Positions 1 through 10,766 of a DNA stretch of 64,000 nucleotides are shown piece by piece. The translations under genes were made by a program, and so were the position numbers. The notes below the pieces were generated by a model that ran no database searches, was not told where the DNA came from, and saw only the letters and a program-made list of their open reading frames with translations. The stretch comes from Quillaja saponaria (Eukaryota; Streptophyta; Magnoliopsida; Fabales; Quillajaceae), in contig CM055611.1 of NCBI GenBank assembly GCA_029379385.1, positions 23,526,092-23,590,091 of the forward strand. Direction: 5' to 3'. Every line of letters starts with the position of its first letter. The stretch's first letter is position 1.

Positions 1-125
1 TGATACTCGTATGATTTGTGTACATAACCTCATCCTATATTTTTTTGTTAAATCTAAAGTGGACAATCATTGGATATAAGTTCGTGTCTTCCAACAAGCA
101 ATTAATTAAGTTGTTCAAATTAAAA

Positions 126-143
126 TTGTCAAACGTTTGACAA
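126..143. promoter_or_regulatory. Perfect 18-bp palindrome with two W-box cores upstream of A
   Basis: TTGTCAAACGTTTGACAA reads the same on both strands and holds TTGAC on each strand, the core of WRKY-bound W-boxes. It lies about 110 bp before the MDCKA start of A and recurs, perfect or nearly so, upstream of B, D, E, F and I. The regulatory role is inferred from conservation and position only. Confidence 0.4.
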
Positions 144-250
144 AAATATATTACCTAAAACAAAAGGTAGGAGACTTTGAAATGAAAAACAATTCAAACC
201 CAAAATATAAGTCTTTCCGGTTCCAAAATGTTCCAATTCATACATCACTC

Positions 251-3200
251 ATGGATTGCAAAGCAAGCAGAATCCTATTTTTCCTCAGTTGTGCATGTTT
301 CCTACACTTAACAAGGCCTTCAGAGTTGAGTAGAAACATATTATGGCTAGGTGAGAAGCTTAATTTTGGTGATCTTTTGGTGTCAAATTCTGGGGAAGCA
401 TCTCTAAGTTTCTTCAAGCCAAACAATTACAGCAACAACATATACCAAGGAGTCAACTCCTTGTTGTTCTCATACTATTACAGGGTTGCCAACAGAGACA
501 CACCAATCCAAGACCCTAAAGCATATCTTATACTTGATGAACAAGGTAGCTTGAAAATTCTATACAACAATGGTAGAGATTCAATTGTGCTTCATCATCA
601 CTTAAAGCAGCAACAAATACTAGTATCATTTTATTAGACAAGGGCAATGTTATACTTCGCGAAATGAATCCAGATGGATCGGTTAGGCACGATTTTTTGT
701 GGCAGAGTTATGATTATCCCACTAACTCTCTTGTTCCAGGGATGAAACTTGGGATCAACAAAAGAACAGGGCAAAGATGGTCTATAACATGACAGAGAAC
801 CTTTCATAGCCCTTCGTTTTAGGCATGGATCCAAATAATACAAACCAATTAGTGATATGGTGGAGAGAGATGATTCTGTGGACTAGTGGGGAATGGGATC
901 CTAATCAAAAAACCTTTACAAATACAGAAGGTTACAATGAAACATATTTCCAATATTTCTGACTTAGTTAGCTTGACATAATTAGAAATGGTTCGTTATA
1001 TGATGGAAGTGCTACTTATAATTCATGTGCTTCTAATGATCGACCTCCTTTTCAAGCTGGATGTAAACTGCCTAAAACTCCTCAGTGTAGGAAGAGCCAA
1101 CAACACAGTGATAATGGTTTAGTCCTTCCAAGTTGGAATGGAACAGGTAAAATGTCCATGGAAGGGTTCAAGTTTGATGAAAGTGAGAATCTGACAAAAT
1201 CTGATTGCTGGTTGAATTGCTTGAACAATTGTTCTTGTGTGGCCTACTCTACTACAAATGAGGATGACTCTGGTTGCGAGATCTGGGGCATAACAGCAAA
1301 ATCTGTTGCAACTAATGATGGACGAAATATTTATTTTTTTCCTGTAAAGTCGGAAGGTAATCTACGAGCTTAAACTTTGGGTAATTTTTCTTAGTATTCT
1401 AAGTATAATAAGATTTGGTTTTTGGTCACATAATGCAGCTACGAGTAAAAGAAGATTGATACTCAGTAGTGTAGCAGGAGGAGCTGCTGCTATTTTCATG
1501 TCATGCTGCATATGCTTTGTCTTGTGGAGAAAACATAAAGCTAAAGGTACTTATTTGAAATATTTAACAAAAATGCTGTTTGAACCCTCTTACATAACCC
1601 TGTTTATACTACCACAATTACTATAGGACAAATGATTGCATTACTAACATTAGATAAGAGCTATCAAGTTTGGTCTGATTGGGTTTCAGATGCTCTGTCA
1701 TGAATGCTTGTCTTATTTCCTGTCTCATAAGTTAAATGATTGTAATCCTCTGTCATGAATGCTTGTTTTATTCCCTGTCATTTTTTAGCGCATATGACAA
1801 GAAAACGAAGTTCTGGGACAAAAGATCTTTGTCCGAATAGTTGACCCTCATATATATGCATATAGAGAAATTTCATTGGAAACAAGCTTTTGATGAGAAG
1901 TGTTGGCCAATGAATGCTATGTTTCCTCTTTCTGCAGTCAATGGAAAAATAAAACAAGAGTAGCTGTTACTTGAAATTGGAGGTAATGCAACACCTCTCC
2001 CTGCATATGATTCCTCCAGCCAAGTTAAAATTGGCACCAAAGGTGGAAAGACAAACCATGACATGCATAACTTCAGCTTTGGAAGCATTGCCACAGCAAC
2101 TGACAACTTCTCTTCTGCAAATAAGCTAGGTGAGGGTGGGTATGGGCCTGTCTACAAGGTAAAATTACCAACTGTATATGATATATGAATAAAATTTTGC
2201 ATTGCTTGATTGAAATGAAAAATAGAGAGAAGCTAGCTAGGATATGATCAAAGTTGTATTAACGAGGCAAAAAGGAATTTTCAGGGAAAACTTAAAGACG
2301 GACAAGAAATTGCAATAAAAAGAATTTCAAAAAGTTCAGGACAAGGGCTAGAAGAATTCAAGAATGAAACTCAATTGATTGCTAAACTCCAGCGCAGGAA
2401 TCTTGTGAGACTTCTAGGTTTCTGCATTGAGGGAGAAGAGAGGATATTGATCTATGAGTACATGCCTAACAAGAGCTTGGATTTCTACCATTTTGGTATA
2501 CTCCTACTTCATTTCTAGTTCAATATATTGCTAATATACATGTCAAAATTACTTTTTTCTTGTCAAACTGATCATTTGATTTACTTGGGGATAGATTTCA
2601 ATGAAAAGAAAGTGCTAAATTGGAAGAAGCGATTTTGTATTATTGAGGGTATTGCTCAAGGACTTGTATATCTCTATAATTATTCAAGACTAATAGTGAT
2701 ACATAGAGATTTAAAGGCCAGTAACATCTTCCTTGATGATGAAATGAGACAAAAAATATCAGATTTTGGCATGGCAAGAATTTTTAGGTCAGAAGAAAAT
2801 AAAGAAAAGACAAATAGAATTGTTGGAACATTGTAAGTATACAGTTAAGTTTTGTTACTTACTAAATATATAGGTTTTTCTTCTTTGAAAAACTATTGAA
2901 GATGATTGTTTAACTATAACTTAAGTGGTTATATATCTTTGGAATATGTTATGAGTGGTATCGTCTCATTTAAAATTGATGTTTTTAGCTATGGAGTTCT
3001 TATACTAGAGAATGTAACCGGCTAGAAGAACAATTATTGCTATCAAACTGATGGCCCTATCAATCTCATAGGATATGTAAGTTGTGTTTCAACCTAATGG
3101 ATGTACTTAACTAAATTTTGAACTTCAACAAAACATTATTGTATTTTTTTTTTCTCTGTATTTGTTGCAGGCGTGGCAATTGTGGATTGAAGGCAGAGCT

Positions 3201-3473
3201 TCGGAGCTAATTGACCCAATATTGGATGGATCATGCAGCCCTTGTGAAGCATTAAGATGCATTCATATTGGTCTATTGTGAGTACAAGACAAAGCAACAT
3301 ATAGACCCACCATGTTAGATGTTGTTTCATTTCTTTCAAGTGAAACAATCCAACTAGCTCAACCAAACCAGCCAGCATTCTTCAACAATATAGTTATGAA
3401 AGAGCCAGATGTTCTGCCTGCTAAACATGATTCCTTAAATGATGTAACAATTTCAGATGTAAATGGTAGATAA
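251..3473 (+). pseudogene. Gene A: G-type lectin S-receptor-like kinase pseudogene (CES101-like)
   Basis: All seven exon equivalents can be followed, from the MDCKAS signal-peptide start to the conserved end of exon 7. An in-frame ATG also exists at 182, but the hydrophobic signal sequence begins at 251. Lesions: a 4-base deletion near 590 in the B-lectin part; TGA at 790-792; a deletion near 820 where B has the SSGPFTL segment; a deletion near 930 that removes the VDFNFTYVS segment; TAG at 1971-1973 in exon 3; TAG at 3023-3025 in exon 6; TGA at 3279-3281 in exon 7. The catalytic-loop HRDLKASN and the DFG are still readable in exon 5. The 820 and 930 deletions also occur in E, so they predate the A/E duplication. 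It cannot encode a receptor. Confidence 0.9.
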
Positions 3474-3726
3474 CTACACCAGCATTTAGAAATTTTTTTG
3501 TTAGTCTTGGGTCACTAGGCTCTTCTTCTACCAAAAGTTTGTGCAACTCATTCTTTTAAGATTTTGACTTCCAATTTGATAGTTAATTATATTCTTCTTT
3601 TAATATGATCAGAAATGTCTTCAATTTGCTTTATAAAACTTTTATATATGCAATGCATTTGGTAAGGATAATTTAAACTTCTACAATGAAAGTTCATAAT
3701 AACTCGTAGTTTCGTAAGACAGGCCA

Positions 3727-4365
3727 TGTTGGGCAATATTCTGTCACAATTACAATAATAAATAATAACATTACAACTTAAATAAATAAATTGATGTAGA
3801 TAAATGATTAATATAAACGGAGTCAAGAAAATGTAGAAAGCTGAGATGAGATACGGGTATAGCATTTTCTTTAAGACAATTCGTGTCACCACGGATATTG
3901 TTCAACCAATGCAAAGGTCTCTTGACACATTGCCTCCAAGATATAACATCTCAGCTACTACATACTGTATGTCTTTGAATTCCCTGCACAAGGAAAAAGA
4001 CGAGTTTTTCCTATCCACACATTTTCTTTGCCCAAAATATAATAGAATATAAAGATGGAATTATATGAGAGTTGTGTGTATGTTGTACTTAAGAAAGTGT
4101 GAGAGTGAAGGGTTTATATAATAGTAAGATTTTGTAACTCTTATATTAAAATAATAATTGAAATAAATTCAATTAAAAATTAAAATGAATAAAGAATTAA
4201 GTGATTACAAAATCAAAAATTGAATTGTGACAATTCAATTGTCATAAAATACTGAACCCTACTATTCAAAACTTTTAAACTTTTGAAACTTCCACAAATT
4301 TATGATTTTAATAAACCAACAAATAAATTTCATTTATTTCATTTTTTTATTGAAATAGAACAACA
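3727..4365. mobile_element. Solo-LTR-like insertion downstream of A
   Basis: This 639-bp block interrupts the 3' flank that is continuous after B and D (GGCCATGCTAC there). It begins TGTTGG and ends CAACA, as LTRs do, and holds a TATA-like stretch. The flanks ggcca and agtca could be a decayed 5-bp target duplication. A counterpart lies at 34112-34764 after E, so it inserted before the A/E duplication. There are no coding sequences and no internal region. A solo LTR is the best guess; the superfamily is not clear. Confidence 0.5.
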
Positions 4366-4639
4366 AGTCATGCTACAATTTTGACTTTCTAGGAAAAAAA
4401 AAAAATACAGCAAGGATTATATTAAGAACTGTCATTCTAGTATTGATAATAAAATAACATTCATATTCCATCAACAAGCTTTTTGATGTAACACTCCTAA
4501 GAATAGCAACCTTTGGAACCTTTATTTTATGAATGATGATAATCTTTAGGATAGTGAAATTGACAATATTTCTGAAGTCCACTCTAAAACTTGGTTGTGT
4601 TTTTTTTTTCTCTCTTAATTTCTTTGACCCTAATTTCAT

Positions 4640-4951
4640 ACTTTGATTATGACTAGAATCTCACTATATTTTTATTCTCCTAAAGCTCAAATTAGTTTTA
4701 ATTATGCCTGTCACAAAGATATGAACCTTTAGTCTATTAACCATACTTTATCTCCCAAAACTCAGAGTTGTCTCCGTTTCTACCTTGAGCAAAAATGAAA
4801 GTATGGTAGAAAATACTCCAATTATGTTTGGGACATATCCAGTTTTTTTTTGTTTTGTTTTTTTGCTTTCCAAAATTTAGAGAAGAGGAACATATGGATA
4901 ATGATCAGTATAGTAGGAGGAACTCTTGCCATACTTATATCATGCTACATA
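4640..4951 (+). pseudogene. Remnant of a G-type gene: intron 1 piece plus transmembrane exon
   Basis: Bases 4881-4951 match the first two thirds of exon 2 of gene G (basic residues, NIW, then the start of the membrane helix), with an AG just before. The sequence before it, from about 4640, matches intron 1 of G (48630-48860). Exon 1 of that gene is absent: the 3' flank of A joins directly to the intron. The remnant stops in mid-helix at CTACATA. It shows that a second, G-like gene once followed A. Confidence 0.75.
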
Positions 4952-5514
4952 AGTTTAGCTTGATTAATCATTTAGATAGTTTTGTATGCTATCGATTAAT
5001 CAACTCGGACCGTTTTGATGGAATATGAACTATATGTTTGTTCTGATCATAAGGCTATTGAACTAATTGACAAATGGTTTTCATTTTTTATTTATGCTTC
5101 CAATCGAATAATTTCTCTGCATTAAATTTTCACAAGTCTCATTCACTTAAATCTCTCGTCAAAATTCACACAGAACTTGAGTTTTAATATTTCAAACTTA
5201 TAAATGTGAGTACTAGATATGCTCTAATATTATTTATTAAGATTGAAAAAGAATTAAATTACATGCACTTGGCCCAAATTTGAGTTTTTTAAATCCACTA
5301 AATAGAATTTGACATTAAACCAAGATGTACAGGAGGCATTTTAGTCTTTTTGGAAGCAGTTATTCTCGCAATCACGAAAGAATCTATTCTCATAAATAGA
5401 GAGAGAGATAGACAAATGGTCAATGAAGAATCTATAATTGGCATCAAGAAGCTGAAGAGGGTAAGAATGAAAAGCTGGTTTTGGGTTTTCCGAGAGGCAT
5501 TTTTGTGAGATTAA
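4952..5514. other. AT-rich spacer, duplicated downstream of E
   Basis: No gene is seen. The stretch is collinear with 35368-35934 downstream of E, apart from small changes in AT and GA microsatellites. Confidence 0.6.
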
Positions 5515-5608
5515 TCTCTCGGGATTCTGTCGGAGGGGACTCCTCCCAAGGTAATGTTTCCAGTTTCGAACCTGGGTTCTCTTATGGGAGTCACTAAGGC
5601 TCAACCAC
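5515..5608 (-). mobile_element. tRNA-derived SINE (family 1), 3' of A
   Basis: Read on the minus strand, it begins GTGGTTGAGCC (A-box-like) and has a B box AGGTTCGAAAC about 50 bases on, as tRNA-derived plant SINEs do. The same element is at 35935-36038 after E. Its 5' end (right edge, 5608) is exactly where the A-B and E-F blocks stop being collinear. The downstream copy keeps a fuller A box. Confidence 0.6.
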
Positions 5609-5820
5609 GTCAAACGAACCTTTAGAATCACTAAGTGATTACTTAATAGTAGTAGATTAAGTGGAGAAATCGCAATGGATGCAAAAAGAATAGACGAGGC
5701 ATAAATCCAATTAAATATTTGAATGATAATCTGCATGCTATAATACAAACAGAGAAGAAGAAGAGGAAAACATAGTATTTTAATATGTCAAGTTCTAACT
5801 ATAAAAGGCCTAGCTGTGGC

Positions 5821-5972
5821 TAGGGGTGGCAACGAGCCGAGTCTTGGACTGATTGAGCTTTGCTCATTTTACTAAACTAGCTCAAAATAATGTTCAAGAT
5901 AGACACCTTTAGTAAACGAGTCGAGTTCAATCCGAGCCCTTAATGAGCTAAGTCGACTTATTATCAGCCCTA
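5821..5972. mobile_element. 152-bp hAT-type MITE with 8-bp target duplication
   Basis: Its ends are TAGGGGTGGCAA and the inverted equivalent, ending in GCCCTA. The flanks gctgtggc (5813-5820) and gctgtgat (5973-5980) are an 8-bp target duplication with two changes. Empty sites reading gcctagctgtggctttggc occur in the paralogous modules near 24475 and 25935. The copy at 41587-41738 is the same length and at the same site, so insertion came before the A-B/E-F duplication. Confidence 0.8.
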
Positions 5973-7050
5973 GCTGTGATTAAGAGACCCCAAGAATACT
6001 AAACCAAACCCTGAAATGAGTGATTGCAGTTATTGGGCCTCTAGTGCACAATAATACAAATGAAATTGAATGTCAAACAAGGCGTCTAGGCCCTACAGTT
6101 CTTTCAATCTCCTCCAAAACTTGTTTTGTTTTTTGTTGCTGTTTTTTTTTTTTTGCCTGCATAACCCATTGCTTCGGAATCAATGAGCTAATTGTAAAAA
6201 AGAAACATTTTACAATTCAGACCATCTTAAATGTAATGGATCCAAACTAAATACGATACATAATTCGTTTATGCACATAAAAATTCAACTTGACGAATCA
6301 AATTGTTATTCTTAATTTATCTAATCATCAATTGACATTATCCTTTCAATCTTTGAAAGCAAATAGTGTGGCCGCCCGTAAGGTGCTGGACAAAGTTGGC
6401 GGGCTATTTCTTTCATCATTCTAATACAAATAACAAAACTGTCCTCCTCACATGGTAGAAAAATTTACCAAAAGAAAATGATTGAATTTGGACTATATGT
6501 TTGTTCTTACCATAATGCTACTGAACAAGTAGACACATGGCTATTATTTTTTAGTTTTGCTTTCAATTAAACAATTTCGTTGCATTAAACTTTCGCAAGT
6601 CTCATTCACTTAAAATTTTTCGTTAAAATTCACATAAAATTCACATAGAAAGTTTTAATGTCCCGAACCTACATGGGTGTGAGTTCAAGTTGCTACCGTA
6701 ACACAGATGAAAGCAAGTACCAATATGTGGGTCCCAGTCCAGTCTAGTCCTAATGCATGTTCCTAATTGATTCACTACTTTAAGTATATTCTTCTTACAA
6801 AACTTTATTTAATTGTAATTTAGTCACCAAGGTTATGTATTATTATTTTTTAATTGATATTTAAATTTAATAGAGCCAGACTATTGGTTGTTTTAAATAA
6901 AAACTAAAAAGTATAGGAATTACTAAGGCTATACTAATTAGAAACTAGAAGGTTTTTGATTAGTCGTTTTTTTTATTAGTCATAATATGAATTTTGATTA
7001 ATTATTAGTTTAATAAACTGAAATAGTTATCTAATTATTGCGTAGTTGAA

Positions 7051-7071
7051 CATGTCAACGGCGGAGACATG
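7051..7071. promoter_or_regulatory. Conserved inverted repeat CATGTC-N9-GACATG upstream of B
   Basis: CATGTC and GACATG flank a 9-base GC-rich centre (AACGGCGGA) inside a longer block conserved 260-520 bp upstream of B, C, D, E, F and I. It includes a TTGAC core on the minus strand. In such AT-rich flanks, conservation of this block is notable; function is inferred. Confidence 0.35.
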
Positions 7072-7370
7072 GGTACATCAATGGGTGTCTGATGTACCGA
7101 TAAAGAAAAAAAAACATCCTACTACAATAATTTTTAAATTATCAGATTTAAAATTATTTTTAATTTAGACAAAATTATATACAAATTATTAAATATCCTT
7201 TTCTAGATATATTAGTAAATTCTATAATAGTGTTCACATTTATTTATGATTGATACTCGTAAGATTTGTGTACATGGCATCACCCCATATTTTTTTCGTC
7301 AAATTAAATGAACAGTCATTGAATATGAATCCGTGTTTTTCAACAAGCAATAAAGTTATTCATATTAAAA

Positions 7371-7388
7371 TTGTCAAACATTTGACAA
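7371..7388. promoter_or_regulatory. Palindromic W-box pair upstream of B
   Basis: TTGTCAAACATTTGACAA, the palindrome seen upstream of A with one central mismatch, ends 140 bp before the B start codon. Both TTGAC cores are intact. Confidence 0.4.
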
Positions 7389-7528
7389 AAATAGCTAAAA
7401 TCAAAAGGTGGGGGGACTTGGATTTCAAAGTCTTCTAGCATTAATTGAAAAAAATAAAAATAAATAAATCTTCCAAACCAAAATACTAGTCTTTCTGGTT
7501 CCAAACTGTTCCAATTCATACATCACCC

Positions 7529-10500
7529 ATGGATTGCAAAGCAAGCAGAATCCTATTTTTTCTCAGTTGTGCATGTTTCCTACACTTAACGAGGCCTTCA
7601 AAGTTGAGTACAAACATATTATGGCAAGGTGAGAAGCTTAATTTTGGTGATTTTTTGGTTGCAAATTCAGGGGAAGCATCTCTAAGTTTCTTCAAGCCAA
7701 GCAATTACAGCAACAACATATACCTAGGAGTAAATTCCTTGTTGTTCTCATACTATGTATGGGTTGCCAACAGAGACACACCAATCCAAGACCCTAAAGC
7801 ATATCTTATACTTGATGAACAAGGTAGCTTGAAAATTCTATACAACAAAGATAGAGATTCAATTGTTCTATATTCATCATCACTTGAAGCAGCAACAAAT
7901 ACTAGTCTCACTTTAACAGACAAAGGCAATGTTATACTTCGCGAAATGAATCCAGATGGATCGGTTAAGCGCGATTTTGTGTGGCAGAGTTATGATTATC
8001 CCACTGACACTCTTTTTCCAGGGATGAAACTTGGGATCAACAAAAGAACAGGGCAAAGATGGTCTATAACATCACGGAGAACCTTTCATAACCCTTCGTC
8101 GGGGCCTTTTACGTTAGGCATGGATCCAAACAATACAAGCCAATTAGTGATATGGTGGAGAGAGATGATTATGTGGACCAGTGGGGAATGGGATCCTAAT
8201 CAACAAACCTTTAGAAATACGAAAGGTTTAGTAGACTTTAATTTTACTTATGTTTCAAATGAAAATGAAACATATTTCAAAATTTTCTTACTTAGTTATC
8301 TCAATATAATTAGAGATGGTTCGATATATTCTGGAAGTGATACCTATTATTCATGTGCTTCTAATGATCGACCTCCTTTTCAAGCTGGATGTAAACTGCC
8401 TAAAACCCCCCAGTGTAGGAAGAGCCAACAACACAGTGATAATGGTTTAGTCCTTCCAAGTTGGAATGGAACAGGTAAAATGTCCATGGAAGGGTTCAAG
8501 TTTGATGAAAGTGAGAATCTGACCATATCTGATTGCTGGTTGAAATGTTTGAACAATTGTTCTTGTGTGGCCTACTCTACTACAAATGAGGATGACTCTG
8601 GCTGCGAGATCTGGAGCATAACAGCGAAATATGTTGCAACTAATGATGGTCTAAATATTTATTTTTTTCCAGTAAAGTCGAAAGGTAATCTACGTTCTTA
8701 AACTTTTTGTAATTTTTCATAGCATTCTAAGTATAATGAGATTTGTTTTTCGGTCACATAATGCAGCGACGAGTAAAAGAAGATTGATACTCAGTAGTGT
8801 AGCAGGAGGAGCTGCTGCCATTTTCATGTCATGCTGCTTATGCTTTGTCTTATGGAGAAAACATAAAGCCAAAGGTACTTATTTGAAATATTTAGCAAAA
8901 ATGCTGTTTGAACCCTCTTACATATAAATCTCTTGTACACCATCATTTGGTAACATAGTTATCACATGCTGGTTCAAACCCAGTTTATACTTCCACAATT
9001 ACTATAGGACAAATGATTGCATTACCAACATTTGATATGAGCTATCGAGTTTGGTCTTATTGGGTTTCAGATGCTCTGTCATGAATGCTTGTCTTATTTC
9101 CTTTCATTTTTAGCTCATATGACAAGAAAACGAAGTTCTGGGACAAAAGATCTTTGTCCGAATAGTTGACCCTCATATATAGAAATTTCATTAAAAACAA
9201 GTTTTTGATGAGAAGTGTTGGTCAATGAATGCTATGTTTCCTCTTTATGTAGTCAATAGAAAAATAAAACAAGAGAAGCTGTTACTTGAAATTAGAGGTA
9301 ATGCAACACCTCGTTCTTCCAGCAAAGTGAAAGTTGGCACCAATGGTGGAAAGACAAATCATGACATGCATATCTTCAGCTTTGGAAGCATTGCCACAGC
9401 AACTGACAACTTCTCTTCTGCAAATAAGCTAGGCGAGGGTGGGTATGGGCCTGTCTACAAGGTAAAATTACCAACTATATATGAATTATGAATAATACTT
9501 TGCATTGCTTGATAGAAATGAAAAACAGAGAGAAGCTAGCTAGGATATAATCAAAGTTGTATTAATGAGGCAAAAAGGAATTTTCAGGGAAAACTTAAAG
9601 ATGGGCAAGAAATTGCAATAAAAAGACTTTCAAGAAGTTCAGGACAGGGGCTAGAAGAATTCAAGAATGAAGCTCAGCTGATTGCTAAACTCCAGCACAG
9701 GAATCTTGTGAGACTTCTAGGTTTCTGCATTGAGGGAGAAGAGAGGATATTGATCTATGAGTACATGCCCAACAAGAGCTTGGATTTCTACCTTTTTGGT
9801 ATACTTCTACTTCATTTCTAGTTCAATATATTGCTAATACACATTACTTTTTTCTTGTCAAACTGATTTGATTTACTTGGGGATAGATTTCAATGAAAAG
9901 AAAGTACTAAATTGGAGTAGAAGATTTTGTATTATTGAGGGTATTGCTCAAGGACTTGTTTATCTCCACAATTATTCAAGACTAACAGTGATTCACAGAG
10001 ATTTAAAGGCCAGTAATATCTTAGTTGATGATGAAATGAGGCCAAAAATATCAGATTTTGGCTTGGCCAGAATTTTTAGGTCAGAAGATAATGAAGAAAA
10101 GACAAATAGAATTGTTGGAACATTGTAAGTATACAATTAACTTTTGTTACTTACAAAGTATGTAGGTTTTCATTTTTTGAAACACTAATGAAGTTGGTTG
10201 TTTAACTATAACTTCAGTGGTTATATGTCACCGGAATATGCTATGAGTGGTGTCGTCTCAATTAAAACTGATGTTTTTAGCTATGGAGTTCTTCTATTAG
10301 AGATTGTGACTGGCAAGAAGAACAATAATTGCTATCAAACTGATGGCCCTATCAATCTCATAGGATATGTAAGTTGTGTTTCAGCGTAATGGATTTACAT
10401 AACTAAATTTTGAACTTCAACAAAAACATTTATTGTATTTTTTTTTTCTCTTATTTGTTGCAGGCATGGCAATTGTGGATTGAAGGCAGAGCTTCAGAGC

Positions 10501-10766
10501 TAATAGACCCAATATTGGGTGGATCATGCAGCCCTAGTGAAGTATTAAGATGCATTCATATCGGTCTATTGTGTGTACAAGAAAAAGCAACAGAAAGACC
10601 TACCATGTTAAATGTTGTTTCATTTCTTTCAAGTGAAATAATCCAACTAGCTCAACCAAACCAGCCAGCATTTTTTAACAATATAGTTGTGAAAGAGACA
10701 GATGTTCTGCCTGTTAGTTATGGTTCGTCAAATGATGTAACAATTTCAGATGTAAATGGTAGATAA
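7529..10766 (+). CDS. Gene B: intact G-type lectin S-receptor-like Ser/Thr kinase (CES101-like)
   Basis: Exons 7529-8684, 8767-8874, 9253-9461, 9588-9798, 9887-10124, 10218-10368 and 10464-10766 join to 792 codons including the stop (791 aa), all with GT-AG borders. Domains: signal peptide about 1-25; B-lectin about 27-150, with a degenerate mannose-binding motif ([11 protein letters not shown]); S-locus region about 180-300; PAN/apple about 318-385 with [14 protein letters not shown]; membrane helix about 392-415; kinase from about 480. Catalytic elements are all present: [10 protein letters not shown], Lys503, HRD at 598-600, DFG at 618-620, SPEY in exon 6, and Arg in ERPTM. HRD makes it an RD kinase. 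Expected role: a plasma-membrane receptor phosphorylating Ser/Thr; the ligand is unknown. Exon 3 is 12 bases shorter than in D. The start was chosen because no earlier in-frame ATG precedes the signal peptide. Confidence 0.93.

Larger units (their letters stand above)
5973..7528. other. Repeated 3' module and 5' flank of gene B
   Basis: Bases 6025-6180 are a module (CTTGCAGTTATTGGGCCTC..., a poly-T run, then ...CATAACCCATTGCTT) found seven times in the window (also near 11627, 16657, 24535, 25995, 29728 and 41787). The rest is AT-rich and collinear with the 5' flank of F (41739-43289). It carries the two conserved upstream motifs listed separately. No independent gene is seen. Confidence 0.65.

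Noticed and set aside
137..250. Earlier start for gene A at a TTG (137) or ATG (182)
   Set aside because: TTG is not a plausible plant start. The 182 ATG is in frame, but the hydrophobic signal sequence begins at MDCKAS (251), which is conserved in B, C and F without any upstream ATG.
3846..4052. Short open frame inside the solo-LTR-like insertion
   Set aside because: The counterpart at 34200-34440 is not open; no similarity to retroelement proteins.
5341..5748. 135-codon minus-strand frame after A
   Set aside because: It overlaps the SINE and the deletion junction; the paralogous stretch after E does not keep it open.
7516..7704. 62-codon minus-strand open frame opposite exon 1, seen again at the same place in every A-F and I copy
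   Set aside because: It is repeated only because exon 1 is duplicated; the sense frame is clearly coding and the antisense product resembles nothing known.
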